Assembly: GCA_030737875.1 (NCBI GenBank)
Contig: CM060926.1
Coordinates: 317,600,922 to 317,664,921 of the forward strand
Direction: 5' to 3'
DNA from: Allium sativum
Lineage: Eukaryota; Streptophyta; Magnoliopsida; Asparagales; Amaryllidaceae
Length of the DNA: 64,000 nt
The translations under genes were made by a program, and so were the position numbers. The stretch's first letter is position 1. Every line of letters begins with the position of its first letter. The notes beneath the pieces were generated by a model. It saw only the letters and a program-made list of their open reading frames with translations. It searched no databases and was not told the DNA's origin. This document shows, one piece after another, positions 1-11,393 of the stretch.

Positions 1-1376
1 TTAGAAATTCAAATAGAAGTTCAAATAGAGATTTGAATATGAAAATTCAAATAGAATCGAATATTTGAAATGCAAATAGATTTGCAATATAGAAATTCAC
101 TGGGAATTCAAATATGGAATAGAGAAAATATGAAGGGAATTCAAACATTGAATTTTGAATATAGAGAAGTGAAATGGAATTCGAAGGAAGAAATTTTAAA
201 TATAAAATTTGAATATAGAACTTTCAAATGGAGTTTGAATATAGAGAATTTGAAATAGAATTTCCAAATAGAATTTGAAATAGATTTTCAAAAGAGAATT
301 TGAAATAGACTTTGAAAATAGAATTTCAAAAATAGAATTGCAATGAAATTTGAATTCAAATATAATTGAAAGAGAATTTGACTATAGAAGTTCAAAAAAA
401 AAAGAAGAATTTAAATATGGGATTTGAATTCAAAGGAATCGAAATAGATTTGAATTCAAAGGAATTAAAATAAAATTTGAATTCAAAGGAATTCAAATAA
501 AGAAAATTCAAATAGAGATTTTGATATAAAATTTGAATAAAGAAATTCAAATAGAGATTTGAATGTAGAATTTCAAAATAGAATTTGAAGTAAACTTTGG
601 AAATAGGATTTTCAAAGTAGAATTGGAAATAGAATTTCAAAATAGGATTTCAAAATAGGAAATCCAAATGGTTTTGAAATGGAATTTGAATTCAAGGGAA
701 TTCAAATGGATTTTAGTGAAGGAATTCAAATGGGATTTAAATAACGGGTTTTAAATAAAGAGGATTCAAATATAAGAATTTAAATAGAATTTGAATGGAG
801 TTTAAATATAAGAATTTAAATAAAACTCAAATGGAGTTTAAATATAGGATTCAAATAGAATCCAAAAAAAGAATTTGAATAAGAGGAATTCAAAGAGAAT
901 TAAAAGGTGGTATTTGAAATTCAAATAGTATTAGAATGGAGTTTTGGATATTTGAATTTAAATAGAAATTCAAAATGGAGTTTGATTATTTAAATTCAAG
1001 TATGAAATTTCAAATATAACAATTCAAAAGGGAGTTGTTTTGAAATTAAGGTGGTATTTGAAATCAAGGAAATAAAATATGGTATGTGAATTCAAGAGAA
1101 TTAAATTTGAATATTAGAATTCAAATGGTGTTAAAAATGAGTTTGAATATTAGAATTCAAATGGTGTTAAAAATGAGTTTGAATATTAGAATTTAAATGG
1201 TGTTAAAAATGAATTTGAATATTAGAATTCAAATGGAGATGGAAAATGAAATTTGAATATAGGAGATTCAAATTGAATTCAAATAAAAATTTAAACTATG
1301 GGATTTGAATATTGAATTCAAATGGAATTAAAACTATGGATTTGAATATATTAAAATATATCAAAATGGAGTTGGA
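1..1376 (+). repeat. Purine-rich AATTCAAA/AATTTGAAA degenerate array in A 5' LTR
   Basis: About 1.4 kb is built from variants of GAATTCAAATAG and GAATTTGAAATAG, with strong A+G excess on the + strand and many GAATTC palindromes. Within it, 1106-1238 is a clear tandem repeat of 36 bp (starts 1106, 1142, 1178, partial 1214) with only one or two substitutions per unit. The corresponding region in element B is only about 0.35 kb, so the array expanded in the A lineage. Confidence 0.85.
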
Positions 1377-2167
1377 TTCATTTTAACGAAAGTTTAAAAG
1401 TTTATATATAAAAATATAGATAAAACGAACTCGCCGCGGTGCTGCAGTTCGTAAATTGGCGACTCGAACTTCAATTGAATATACAGGAATCAATTGAAGT
1501 CGAAATTCTTGGAAACAAGAAAACATTAGGACCAATTTGATAATAGTTTTTTAATGAAGGAGAAAAATCTGGATTTCGTCGAATAGATTTTGAAATATGT
1601 TAAAATCAAAATTTCAAAAGTGCAGCGCCAGAAACCATTATAAACCATAATGGATTTTATATATAAATATAAGGGTTTTTAAGCAAATAAAAATCCAAAT
1701 TCCCATTTTAAAAGCCTAATCTTGAGTTAGAAAATAAAGGCGAGCTCAAGTGAAGTAAGTAAAGAGATTTTTGAAACAATAACCCTATTTTGATTATTTA
1801 GGATTAACTAAGTCAAGTAGAAATTAGTTAATCGAGTTTGAACTAAAGTCGAACCTTGAAAAGAAAATTTGGCGTTCATAAATATATATATATTCGAAAT
1901 CGAACATAGCGCTTAAATTGAAATTTGAATTCAATTATTTGATAAGTATGTTGAAATATATTTGAAATATGTTATATTCCAATATACAAGCGAAATAGAC
2001 CAACGAGTTAATTAACGAGTTGGGTCAAAACGAGTGTGTGAAGTTGAAATAAATTGGACAGGTATAGACATACAGGAGACAGGTATGGGATGAAGTATAT
2101 GAAGATTTTAATTTGTGTGCACAACAAAAAGGTACATGTTTAATTCATATATGAGATTTTATGCGCC

Positions 2168-2256
2168 GTATCGGCAAGCCGCTTGGCTTTTTCTTTTTCT
2201 TTTCGATTGGAGAAGACACCGGGAAGCTATTTGAAATTTCCCGATGCTCCCGATAC
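2168..2256 (+). other. Possible branched RNA fold in A LTR
   Basis: An outer stem GTATCGG (2168-2174) with CCGATAC (2250-2256) encloses hairpin AAGCC/GGCTT (2176-2189) and hairpin CGGGAA/TTCCCG (2220-2243). The same bases occur at 9900-9988 in the 3' LTR. I did not find the same fold in B, so conservation does not support it. This is inference from pairing only. Confidence 0.3.
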
Positions 2257-2988
2257 AGGGGAGGTTATCGCGAAATTTTCCGGAAATTTAAGGAGATAGA
2301 ATATTTTTAAAAATATTTTGTTAGTTAGAAATCATTGTATCGACGTATAGAATTCGATAGGTAAGTGAATATAAAAATCGAATATTGTAAACAAAAAGGG
2401 AAATCTATAAATTAGAAATAGAAAGCAAACTTTATACATGTTTTAAAAATGAACAATTGGATGGTATAGTGTGTTTATTCGAGGTAAGTGGTTTTGCCGT
2501 TTTGAAGTTGAGGATGTTTTTCAGTTAAGGTCTGAGAGGTAATAATACCCCAACTTGATTGATTTCATTTTTAATGGATAAACAGCAAGATCCAGTCTCG
2601 AAGAGAAGTGTTTGAAAAAGAGTTAGTTGAATAAAATATTTTGGGTTGTTGTAACAATATTTTACACAACATTCGTTTTAAACCCAAGTGATGGAATTTT
2701 GGAAATATAACAAGTAAATATTTCCTGAGTAGAATTAAAATAGCCGGGATAGAGATAAGTGATTGGAATTGTTTCAAATTGCAAATAGAGATATTTTCTA
2801 ATATATAGAAAATAAAAGAAGTTGATATTGGGAAATGCTTTCCAAATAACGTAAAGGGCCAATATGGTTATTGAAAATATTTGGTTAACAAATATTGATA
2901 AGAAAATGGAAAAGTGATTTAATTAATGAAATATTAATTAAAGAGCCCAGTGATTTGTTTGATATGGTTGGATGAACACTTGTTTTTA

Positions 2989-3661
2989 TTCGATAGTTAA
3001 ATCACAGACTATCGAAGTTTTTGACCATCGTTGTCAATATGGAGAGACCGGTTGGATTATTATCCGAAGAACCACTCCGTATCGGCATAAGCGTTGCGAA
3101 CCAAGTATGCTGAATATATTGAAGACAGAGTAAAGTGCAAGGGCTTTTTCTAGTAATAGAAATAGTGCCTTCGGTTTCGTTCAATCCCAGAACGAACGTA
3201 AATGGACGAATGTCTGACAAAGTATTTCCAATGATCAAATGGGTTGGTCTGTATAAATATATATGGTTGCAACGGATTTATCCCTTAGCGTAACATCCGG
3301 AATATTTGTGCAAACTCAACTAGTGATTAACGGATCTGACAATGTGGCATTCAAAGTGATTGTGCTATCAATGAATGGTAAGTATTCGTAGCCTCAGGCC
3401 TCAACAACCGGGAAAGGACAAAAATCGGGCAGGCAGCATGGCTATGTGGGTCGCACCCATTAGGATGTATAATCACCTATCTGGAGGTTCATTTAATTTC
3501 TTATTCTATTCGATGCTGTCACAGTCGGGAGACGGTTGCTGATCCCAACCGTTGGTGATATACATTCGATACACTCAAGCGAAATGAGTGGTCGGTCATG
3601 TGTGGGCCGGGTTGTAAGATGTTCTTGTTGAACCCAGTGTATTCCTCTCTAGAGATACACT
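2989..3661 (+). ncRNA. Stem-loop series in A 5' LTR, shared with element B
   Basis: Four short hairpins lie in order. H1 is TTCGATAGT/ACTATCGAA (2989-3016, loop TAAATCACAG). H2 is ACGGTTG/CAACCGT (3532-3552, loop CTGATCC). H3 is GGGTT/AACCC (3609-3635). H4 is AGTGTAT/ATACACT (3636-3661). All recur in the same order in the A 3' LTR (10721-11393). They also recur on the minus strand of both B LTRs (23076-23791 and 29470-30185), apart from small stem changes in H2 and H4. In B the H1 stem is TTTGATAGT/ACTATCAAA: a C-G pair became T-A with pairing kept. Most of the surrounding sequence is less alike. The region lies far downstream of the LTR TATA box, so it would be transcribed. Calling it a structured RNA is an inference. 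No known RNA family is claimed. Confidence 0.5.
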
Positions 3662-4419
3662 AGCGGAAGTTGGTTCCATACCTTGTCATGTTGGAAATCC
3701 AATCTCCAATAAGCGCCATGCGGTTTTTGATTTTATACTATGTATGTGGAGTGTGAGATGCAAGCGTTCTGCTATTTGGTTATTTACTTGGTGTAGACAT
3801 TATTATAATATCACTAGATTTTCGTATCAAAGTGTTTTGGGGTATAGTAAGGTAAAAACCGTCCGTGTTTATGTGTGGGCTGGTCTTACTATTACCTTTT
3901 CTTTTGAAAGGATTTTTAAAGTTAAACAAGTGGTTGGAGTTTACTAACACCAGTCCCATGACTGACCCAGAGTTTATTTTGTTTTGTTTTCCCTAAACTC
4001 TTGGGTGCCCAAATTTGTACGGGCAGTCAAGTAGTCGGGATTTCACAGATTTATTTGAAGGAGCTGGAAGCAGGAGGCTTCACCAGTTAGCTATAGACTA
4101 TCATATATTCCGCTGTGAACCATGTTTGAAACGGGAAACAGTTGTTTATGACTGTTCCAGGAATAACTGTTGTGCTCTGATAATGGTATGTATATAAAGT
4201 TACTGATTTGTATTTCAAAAGTTATGTTATATAATATATTTTTTTCGTTCCGCTGTGAGTTTGTGATCTTCGTTTTTTCTTCTATTCTAATATTTCTTTC
4301 TTTCTATTTCTCATCCTCTATCTTCTTTCTATTAATGGTTCGTATTTCTGTGTTATTTGGGTTGGACGTGTGTTGTATTTAGTCAACTCAGATAGCTCGG
4401 ATTTGCGGGTCGTTACAGT

Positions 4420-4431
4420 TGGTATCAGAGC
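4420..4431 (+). promoter_or_regulatory. Primer-binding site, element A
   Basis: TGGTATCAGAGC lies three bases after the 5' LTR. It is a perfect complement to the 3' end of plant initiator tRNA-Met, the usual primer for this class, so minus-strand priming is still possible. Confidence 0.93.
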
Positions 4432-5445
4432 TTAGGTTGAGCGAATACCTAGGCTTTGGTGGGTAGATACTCATTAGAGATAGGGTCAGTAGTACCCTAG
4501 AATGAGTTGAGTGTATATATGAGAGAGCGTATTTGTATGTTGATATAAAAATTGTTTTATATTGTGTTGGCCTGTCTGTTGAGTAGTTTATGAATTCTGG
4601 TCGAATCGTGGGACGCCACGAAGTCGATAGGAATTTCTAAACACTTAAACAGAGAAATTCGACACAGTATTGTTTTAAAGAAGGTAAATGAAATAATTTT
4701 ACCCAAATTTCTATTTTTATATAGAAGGAATAATTTTCTGAAATTATTATATTATATGGATGTGTTGATTGCTAGGATTATAATCCAATGAGATTATAAA
4801 ATTGGAATGGGTAATTATAACCAAATTGAATGTGTATGTGAATAAAATATACAAATGAGATGAATTGAATTCAAACCAGAATTTGAAAATTTAATCCTGG
4901 GAAGTTTGAAATATTTTAGGAAGTATATTAGAACAATATAGCATTGTTTTAAAAGGATTTTTGAATAAAAATCATTTTGAATAGACTTCGAAAGTGATAA
5001 AGCACTGAACTCACTTCAGTGGCTGGAAAATAATTCTGATGAAGACTGCAGCTTCATTAGTGTTCATTTTCGAGTTTCTAAGTGATGGATTGCTACCTTA
5101 GAAAAGTTTTTGATGAAAATTTGTTTGGAAGAAAACCAAGTGGTTTGAAATTCAAATGTTTTGAATTTGAGATAGTGACAAATATATATGTATGTATTTA
5201 TGGGATTTCAATATTGTTTTGAAATAAAAACCCTGGGATTTGGATTCTGGAATTAGAATTTAACTTAAGCTAGTTAAATGGATTAATCGAGGATCATTCG
5301 AATTAAAGGAAGAAAACCAAAAGTTTTGGTGAAATTAAATTTGTTGAAATATGAAGAGTTGAGTTTCAACATAAGTAATATGTTGAAAAGTAATGAGTTT
5401 GTACCATGTTTCCTACCATAGCAATTTCGAGGATGAAATTATTTT

Positions 5446-5458
5446 AAGGGGGGAAGAA
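5446..5458 (+). promoter_or_regulatory. Polypurine tract, element A
   Basis: AAGGGGGGAAGAA is directly adjacent to the LTR start TGTAACGACCC. It primes plus-strand synthesis in LTR elements and sets the 3' LTR boundary. Confidence 0.93.
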
Positions 5459-6113
5459 TGTAACGACCCGGATTTTTAGCCAATTAATATTAAGTATTTA
5501 AATTTATTTTAATTATTTAATTAGGATAATAAGTTGATTTTTATATTGAATTTATCAATTTAATAATTGGTATATGAATTAATATCGAATATATTTAATT
5601 ATCGTATTATGGAAATGATAAATAATTGGATTCAGAATTTAAAACTGAATCAAAAAGATTCTAATGGCTAATATAAATTCTATATTGAATTATAACGATA
5701 GTTATCGATAATTTAAATTGTTTGAAACCATTTATATTTTAAATTGAATTTAATTTAAATCGTTAATTTAAATTGTTATTTCCTCTATATAGTCAAATTA
5801 AATTACAGAGCCAGTTCCATGAATTTTAAAATAACACCATAATCTGAAGACGTAAATCTCTACGTTGAAAATAGCGGTTCGGGGTTTTAAATTAAAGGAC
5901 CGCAAGATATTTTAGTTATTCAAAATAAAATCAAATCAGTATTTAATTCAAAGTTACACTGTAAGGCCGACCTACTGTATTAAATCACGCAGACCTCTAT
6001 TCCCCATCACAGACCTACTGTGTTTTCTCGAGCCAATGCTAATGTCTCCTACCTTCAATACGAAGGAAGACAGAAATTTAATGGCAAATGTACGATTGGT
6101 TCCCTCTCCACCT

Positions 6114-6121
6114 TTATATAT
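6114..6121 (+). promoter_or_regulatory. TATA box of A LTR promoter
   Basis: TTTATATAT lies in a CT-rich setting, about 655 bp from the LTR start. Base composition changes from AT-rich to mixed just after it, as expected at a transcription start. In B a similar CTATATAAAG sits about 1.1 kb into the LTR on its own strand. Confidence 0.55.
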
Positions 6122-6894
6122 CGCGATCACCTCACTTGCTTCTTTTCCACTTTTCGTTCCTCAGTAGAAAACAGAGAGCTTCAAAAATCAAATACGGCCA
6201 CTGCCTTAAATCAAATCGAAACCCAACTCTAAACCCTCCGCAAGCTTCAAAAATTCCTGAGCCCAATTCGAATTCAAAATTAGGTCATGGGTGTTTCGAA
6301 ACTGCGATTGGAAGAGGCGCAGGGGTTCGTTTAGGGGGATTTGCGACGTAGCGATAGGTGCGACGCTGGTTAAGGGAGATCGAAGTTCGATTCCGACGAG
6401 GTGAAGTTGGGCGATTTTGGACTTCGCGATGGAAGTAGATGGATTGATGTCGTAGGGCAACGAAGGGAGCAACGAGATGAGGAGGTGCTATCGCGATGGG
6501 TTTATTCGCAGTGAAGCTTCATGGGTGCGATGCAGAACTGGAATTCGATCTGAAGACAACGAGATGAATTTGTGGGTTTCGGTAGTTGGCCAATGGGAGA
6601 AGTAGTCGGACCTGATGAGGAGTCATGTTTCTATTTCGTGGATTATTTACAAATAGCAACGGAAGACCGAGCTCTGATTGGAGGTTTCAGAAATGGAGAT
6701 GGTGGAGTTGCCGCGAGCAAATGAGGGGAAGAAGAGGGTTATTAGACTTAAGTGAAAACAATCAGGGAGTTGAAGACTGATTTGAATTAGGAAAGGAGGG
6801 CTGATACTTCTTGGGCAATAAGGTGCGAATTCATTCGGGAAGATTGTAGCCGATGATTTGGAAACAAACAGGATATTCGACAACCGCAATTTCG

Positions 6895-7205
6895 GTGAGT
6901 AAATCTCACTCACCTTTTACTTATAATTATTTTTATTCGTTAAAAATAACTGTTTGTTGCTTGTGTGAATGTTTTCTGGTTGTTATATATATTAGTTATT
7001 TAGGCTATATATATATATATATATATATATATTGGGTTGATTGATTGGTTGGATTCCCGCAGTCTCATTAGCGGATGCCCGCAGTTTCATAGCGGATGAT
7101 TACCCTATACGCCCCACGCTATGATAGTGGATGACCTTCTATACCACGATATTCTGCCACGAAGCAGAATGGGTATTATTTATGTGCTAACATCTGTGGA
7201 TGCAG
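6895..7205 (+). other. Candidate intron inside the A LTR leader
   Basis: The donor-like GTGAGT at 6895 lies in GTGAGTAAATCTCACTCAC. The acceptor-like TGGATGCAG ends at 7205. Both motifs, with similar flanks (GTGAGTAAAACTCAC and TGGATGCAG), recur in the same order on the minus strand of both B LTRs, 225-236 bp apart. The interior includes a TA microsatellite (7006-7032) and the branch site is unknown. Splicing is an inference from motif conservation. Confidence 0.4.
7006..7032. repeat. (TA)n microsatellite
   Basis: About 13 uninterrupted TA units inside the candidate intron of the A 3' LTR. Confidence 0.95.
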
Positions 7206-7379
7206 GTAAACAGGTTGGAGGAATCCAACTGGATTCCTCAAAAATATATTATCTGTTGTTTGTTGTTTGTTTGATTTCATATATATTTTTCATATATGAT
7301 GTGTTAAAAATCAAATGATTGAAAATTCGGTGATTTGATTGTTTTAAATATCACTGGGCCTATTAAAAGGATATTTGAG

Positions 7380-9105
7380 ATTTAAAAAGGAAAAATTCTA
7401 TTTTTAAATAGAATTAGAATTTTAAATGGAAATAAAAATATAAACTTGTTTTTGAAAAATAAAACAAGTAGTTTCTTTATAAACGAAGTTTATAAATAGT
7501 CCTTTTATAACGAAGTTATAAATGAAGTGAAAAGAATTATCATTTGATAATTCAGAAATAGAAATACAAGTGTGAAATTGGAATTTGAAATGAAATTTCA
7601 AAATAGGATTTGAAATGAAATTTTTAAATATATAACTCAAATGAAATTTGTGTATAACATTTTAATAGTAGAATTAGAAAAGGAGTTTAAATATTTGAAT
7701 TTTAAATAAAAGAAAAAAGAGATTGAATATTAGAAATTGAAATAGAAGTTCAAATAGAGATTTGAATATGAAAATTCAAATGGAATCGAATATTTGAAAT
7801 GCAAATAGATTTGCAATATAGAAATTCAATAGGAATTCAAATATGGAATAGAGAAAATATGAAGGGAATTCAAACATAGAATTTTGAATATAGAGAAGTG
7901 AAATGGAATTTGAAGGAAGAAATTTTAAATATAAAATTTGAATATAGAACTTTCAAATGGAGTTTGAATATAGAGAATTTGAAATAGAATTTCCAAATAG
8001 AATTTGAAATAGATTTTCAAAAGAGAATTTGAAATAGACTTTGAAAATAGAATTTCAAAAATAGAATTGCAATGAAATTTGAATTCAAATATAATTGAAA
8101 GAGAATTTGACTATAGAAATTCAAAAAAAAAAAAGAAGAATTTAAATATGGGATTTGAATTCAAAGGAATCGAAATAGATTTGAATTCAAAGGAATTAAA
8201 ATAAAATTTGAATTCAAAGGAATTCAAATAAAGAAAATTCAAATAGAGATTTTAAATATAAAATTTGAATAAAGAAATTCAAATAGAGACTTGAATGTAG
8301 AATTTCAAAATAGAATTTGAAGTAAACTTTGGAAATAGGATTTTCAAAGTAAAATTGGAAATAGAATTTCAAAATAGGATTTCAAAATAGGAAATCCAAA
8401 TGGTTTTGAAATGGAATTTGAATTCAAGGGAATTCAAATGGATTTTAGTGAAGGAATTCAAATGGGATTTAAATAACGGGTTTTAAATAAAGAGGATTCA
8501 AATATAAGAATTTAAATAGAATTTGAATGGAGTTTAAATATAAGAATTGAAATAAAACTCAAATGGAGTTTAAATATAGGATTCAAATAGAATCCAAAAA
8601 AAGAATTTGAATAAGAGGAATTCAAAGAGAATTAAAAGGTGGTATTTGAAATTCAAATAGTATTAGAATGGAGTTTTGGATATTTGAATTTAAATAGAAA
8701 TTCAAAATGGAGTTTGATTATTTAAATTCAAGTATGAAATTTCAAATATAACAATTCAAAAGGGAGTTGATTATTGAAATTAAGGTGGTATTTGAAATCA
8801 AGGAAATAAAATATGGTATGTGAATTCAAGAGAATTAAATTTGAATATTAGAATTCAAATGGTGTTAAAAATGAGTTTGAATATTAGAATTCAAATGGTG
8901 TTAAAAATGAGTTTGAATATTAGAATTTAAATGGTGTTGAAAATGAATTTGAATATTAGAATTCAAATGGAGATGGAAAATGAAATTTGAATATAGGAGA
9001 TTCAAATTGAATTCAAATAAAAATTTAAACTATGGGATTTGAATATTGAATTCAAATGGAATTAAAACTATGGATTTGAATATATTAAAATATATCAAAA
9101 TGGAG
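7380..9105 (+). repeat. Purine-rich AATTCAAA array in A 3' LTR
   Basis: Second copy of the array described at 1-1376, here complete. It includes the 36-bp tandem block at 8840-8972. Unit order and most substitutions match the 5' LTR copy, so the array was already expanded before this insertion. It is free of long open frames on the element's sense strand. Confidence 0.85.
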
Positions 9106-10720
9106 TTGGATTCATTTTAACGAAAGTTTAAAAGTTTATATATAAAAATATAGATAAAACGAACTCGCCGCGGTGCTGCAGTTCGTAAATTGGCGACTCG
9201 AACTTCAATTGAATATACAGGAATCAATTGAAGTCGAAATTCTTGGAAACAAGAAAACATTAGGACCAATTTGATAATAGTTTTTTAATGAAGGAGAAAA
9301 ATCTGGATTTCGTCGAATAGATTTTGAGATATGTTAAAATCAAAATTTCAAAAGTGCAGCGCCAGAAACCATTATAAACCATAATGGATTTTATATATAA
9401 ATATAAGGGTTTTTAAGCAAATAAAAATCCATATTCCCATTTTAAAAGCCTAATCTTGAGTTAGAAAATAAAGGCGAGCTCAAGTGAAGTAAGTAAAGAG
9501 ATTTTTGAAACAATAACCCTATTTTGATTATTTAGGATTAACTAAGTCAAGTAGAAATTAGTTAATCGAGTTTGAACTAAAGTCGAACCTTGAAAAGAAA
9601 ATTTGGTGTTCATAAATATATATATTCGAAATCGAACATAGCGCTTAAATTGAAATTTGAATTCAATTATTTGATAAGTATGTTGAAATATATTTGAAAT
9701 ATGTTATATTCCAATATACAAGCGAAATAGACCAACGAGTTAATTAACGAGTTGGGTCAAAACGAGTGTGTGAAGTTGAAATAAATTGGACAGGTATAGA
9801 CATACAGGAGACAGGTATGGGATGAAGTATATGAAGATTTTAATTTGTGTGCCCAACAAAAAGGTACATGTTTAATTCATATATGAGATTTTATGCGCCG
9901 TATCGGCAAGCCGCTTGGCTTTTTCTTTTTCTTTTCGATTGGAGAAGACACCGGGAAGCTATTTGAAATTTCCCGATGCTCCCGATACAGGGGAGGTTAT
10001 GGCGAAATTTTCCGGAAATTTAAGGAGATAGAATATTTTTAAAAATATTTTGTTAGTTAGAAATCATTGTATCGACGTATAGAATTCGATAGGTAAGTGA
10101 ATATAAAAATCGAATATTGTAAACAAAAAGGGAAATCTATAAATTAGAAATAGAAAGCAAACTTTATACATGTTTTAAAAATGAACAATTGGATGGTATA
10201 GTGTGTTTATTCGAGGTAAGTGGTTTTGCCGTTTTGAAGTTGAGGATGTTTTTCAGTTAAGGTCTGAGAGGTAATAATACCCTAACTTGATTGATTTCAT
10301 TTTTAATGGATAAACAACAAGATCCAGTCTCGAAGAGAAGTGTTTGAAAAAGAGTTAGTTGAGTAAAATATTTTCGGTTGTTGTAACAATATTTTACACA
10401 ACATTCGTTTTAAACCCAAGTGATGGAATTTTGGAAATATAACAAGTAAATATTTCCTGAGTAGAATTAAAATAGTCGGGATAGAGATAAGTGATTGGAA
10501 TTGTTTCCAATTGCAAATAGAGATATTTTCTAATATATAGAAAATAAAAGAAGTTGATATTGGGAAATGCTTTCCAAATAACGTAAAGGGCCAATATGGT
10601 TATTGAAAATATTTGGTTTACAAATATTGATAAGAAAATGGAAAAGTGATTTAATTAATGAAATATTAATTAAAGAGCCCAGTGATTTGTTTGATATGGT
10701 TGGATGAACACTTGTTTTTA

Positions 10721-11393
10721 TTCGATAGTTAAATCACAGACTATCGAAGTTTTTGACCATCGTTGTCAATATGGAGAGACGGGTTGGATTATTATCCGAA
10801 GAACCACTCCGTTTCGGCATAAGCGTTGCGAACCAAGTATGCTGAATATATTGAAGACGGAGTAAAGTGCAAGGGCTTTTTCTAGTAATAGAAATAGTGC
10901 CATCGGTTTCGTTCAATCCCAGAACGAACGTAAATGGACGAATGTCTGACAAAGTATTTCCAATGATCAAATGGGTTGGTCTGTATAAATATATATGGTT
11001 GCAGCGGATTTATCCCTTAGCATAACATCCGGAATATTTGTGCAAACTCAACTAGTGATTAACGGATCTGACAATGTGGCATTCAAAGTGATTGTGCTAT
11101 CAATGAATGGTAAGTATTTGTAGCCTCAGGCCTCAACAACCGGGAAAGGACAAAAATCGGGCAGGCGGCATGGCTATGTGGGTCGCGTCCATTAGGATGT
11201 GTAATCACCTATCTAGAGGTTCATTTAATTTCTTATTCTATTCGATGCTGTCCCAGTCGGGAGACGGTTGCTGATCCCAACCGTTGGTGATATACATTCG
11301 ATACACTCAAGCGAAATGAGTGGTCGGTCATGTGTGGGCCGGGTTGCAAGATGTTCTTGTTGAACCCAGTGTATTCCTCTCTAGAGATACACT
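10721..11393 (+). ncRNA. Stem-loop series in A 3' LTR
   Basis: Second copy of the four hairpins: TTCGATAGT/ACTATCGAA at 10721-10748, ACGGTTG/CAACCGT at 11264-11284, GGGTT/AACCC at about 11341-11367, and AGTGTAT/ATACACT at 11368-11393. All stems are intact. Confidence 0.5.

Larger units (their letters stand above)
1..4417 (+). repeat. Element A 5' LTR, right-hand two thirds
   Basis: This is the last 4.4 kb of a 6.69 kb LTR. From left to right it holds a purine-rich AATTCAAA-type array (1-1376), an AT-rich stretch with a short GC-rich island near 1430-1460, a possible branched fold (2168-2256), the stem-loop series (2989-3661), and a pyrimidine-rich end (4230-4330) before the terminal CGTTACA. 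Short open frames occur on both strands but are not kept between the two LTR copies or in element B, so none is called as a gene. The U3 promoter part lies outside the window and is visible only in the 3' copy. Confidence 0.92.
4418..5458 (+). other. Element A internal region, non-coding
   Basis: The whole internal domain is 1,041 bp. It opens with the primer site and closes with the polypurine tract. An ATG near 4589 (ATGAATTCTGGTCGA) opens a short frame that stops within about 16 codons. The same ATG context (ATGAGTTCTGGTCGA, minus strand) is present in B, so it may be the vestige of a gag start. The rest is AT-rich, with the usual gypsy 3' tail motif (TTTCGAGGATGAAATTATTT) before the PPT. 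B has a homologous 1.49 kb internal region, so the coding loss predates both copies. Confidence 0.8.

Noticed and set aside
1..1376. Centromeric or telomeric satellite
   Set aside because: Units are short, degenerate and confined to the A LTRs. No long tandem satellite or telomere motif is present.
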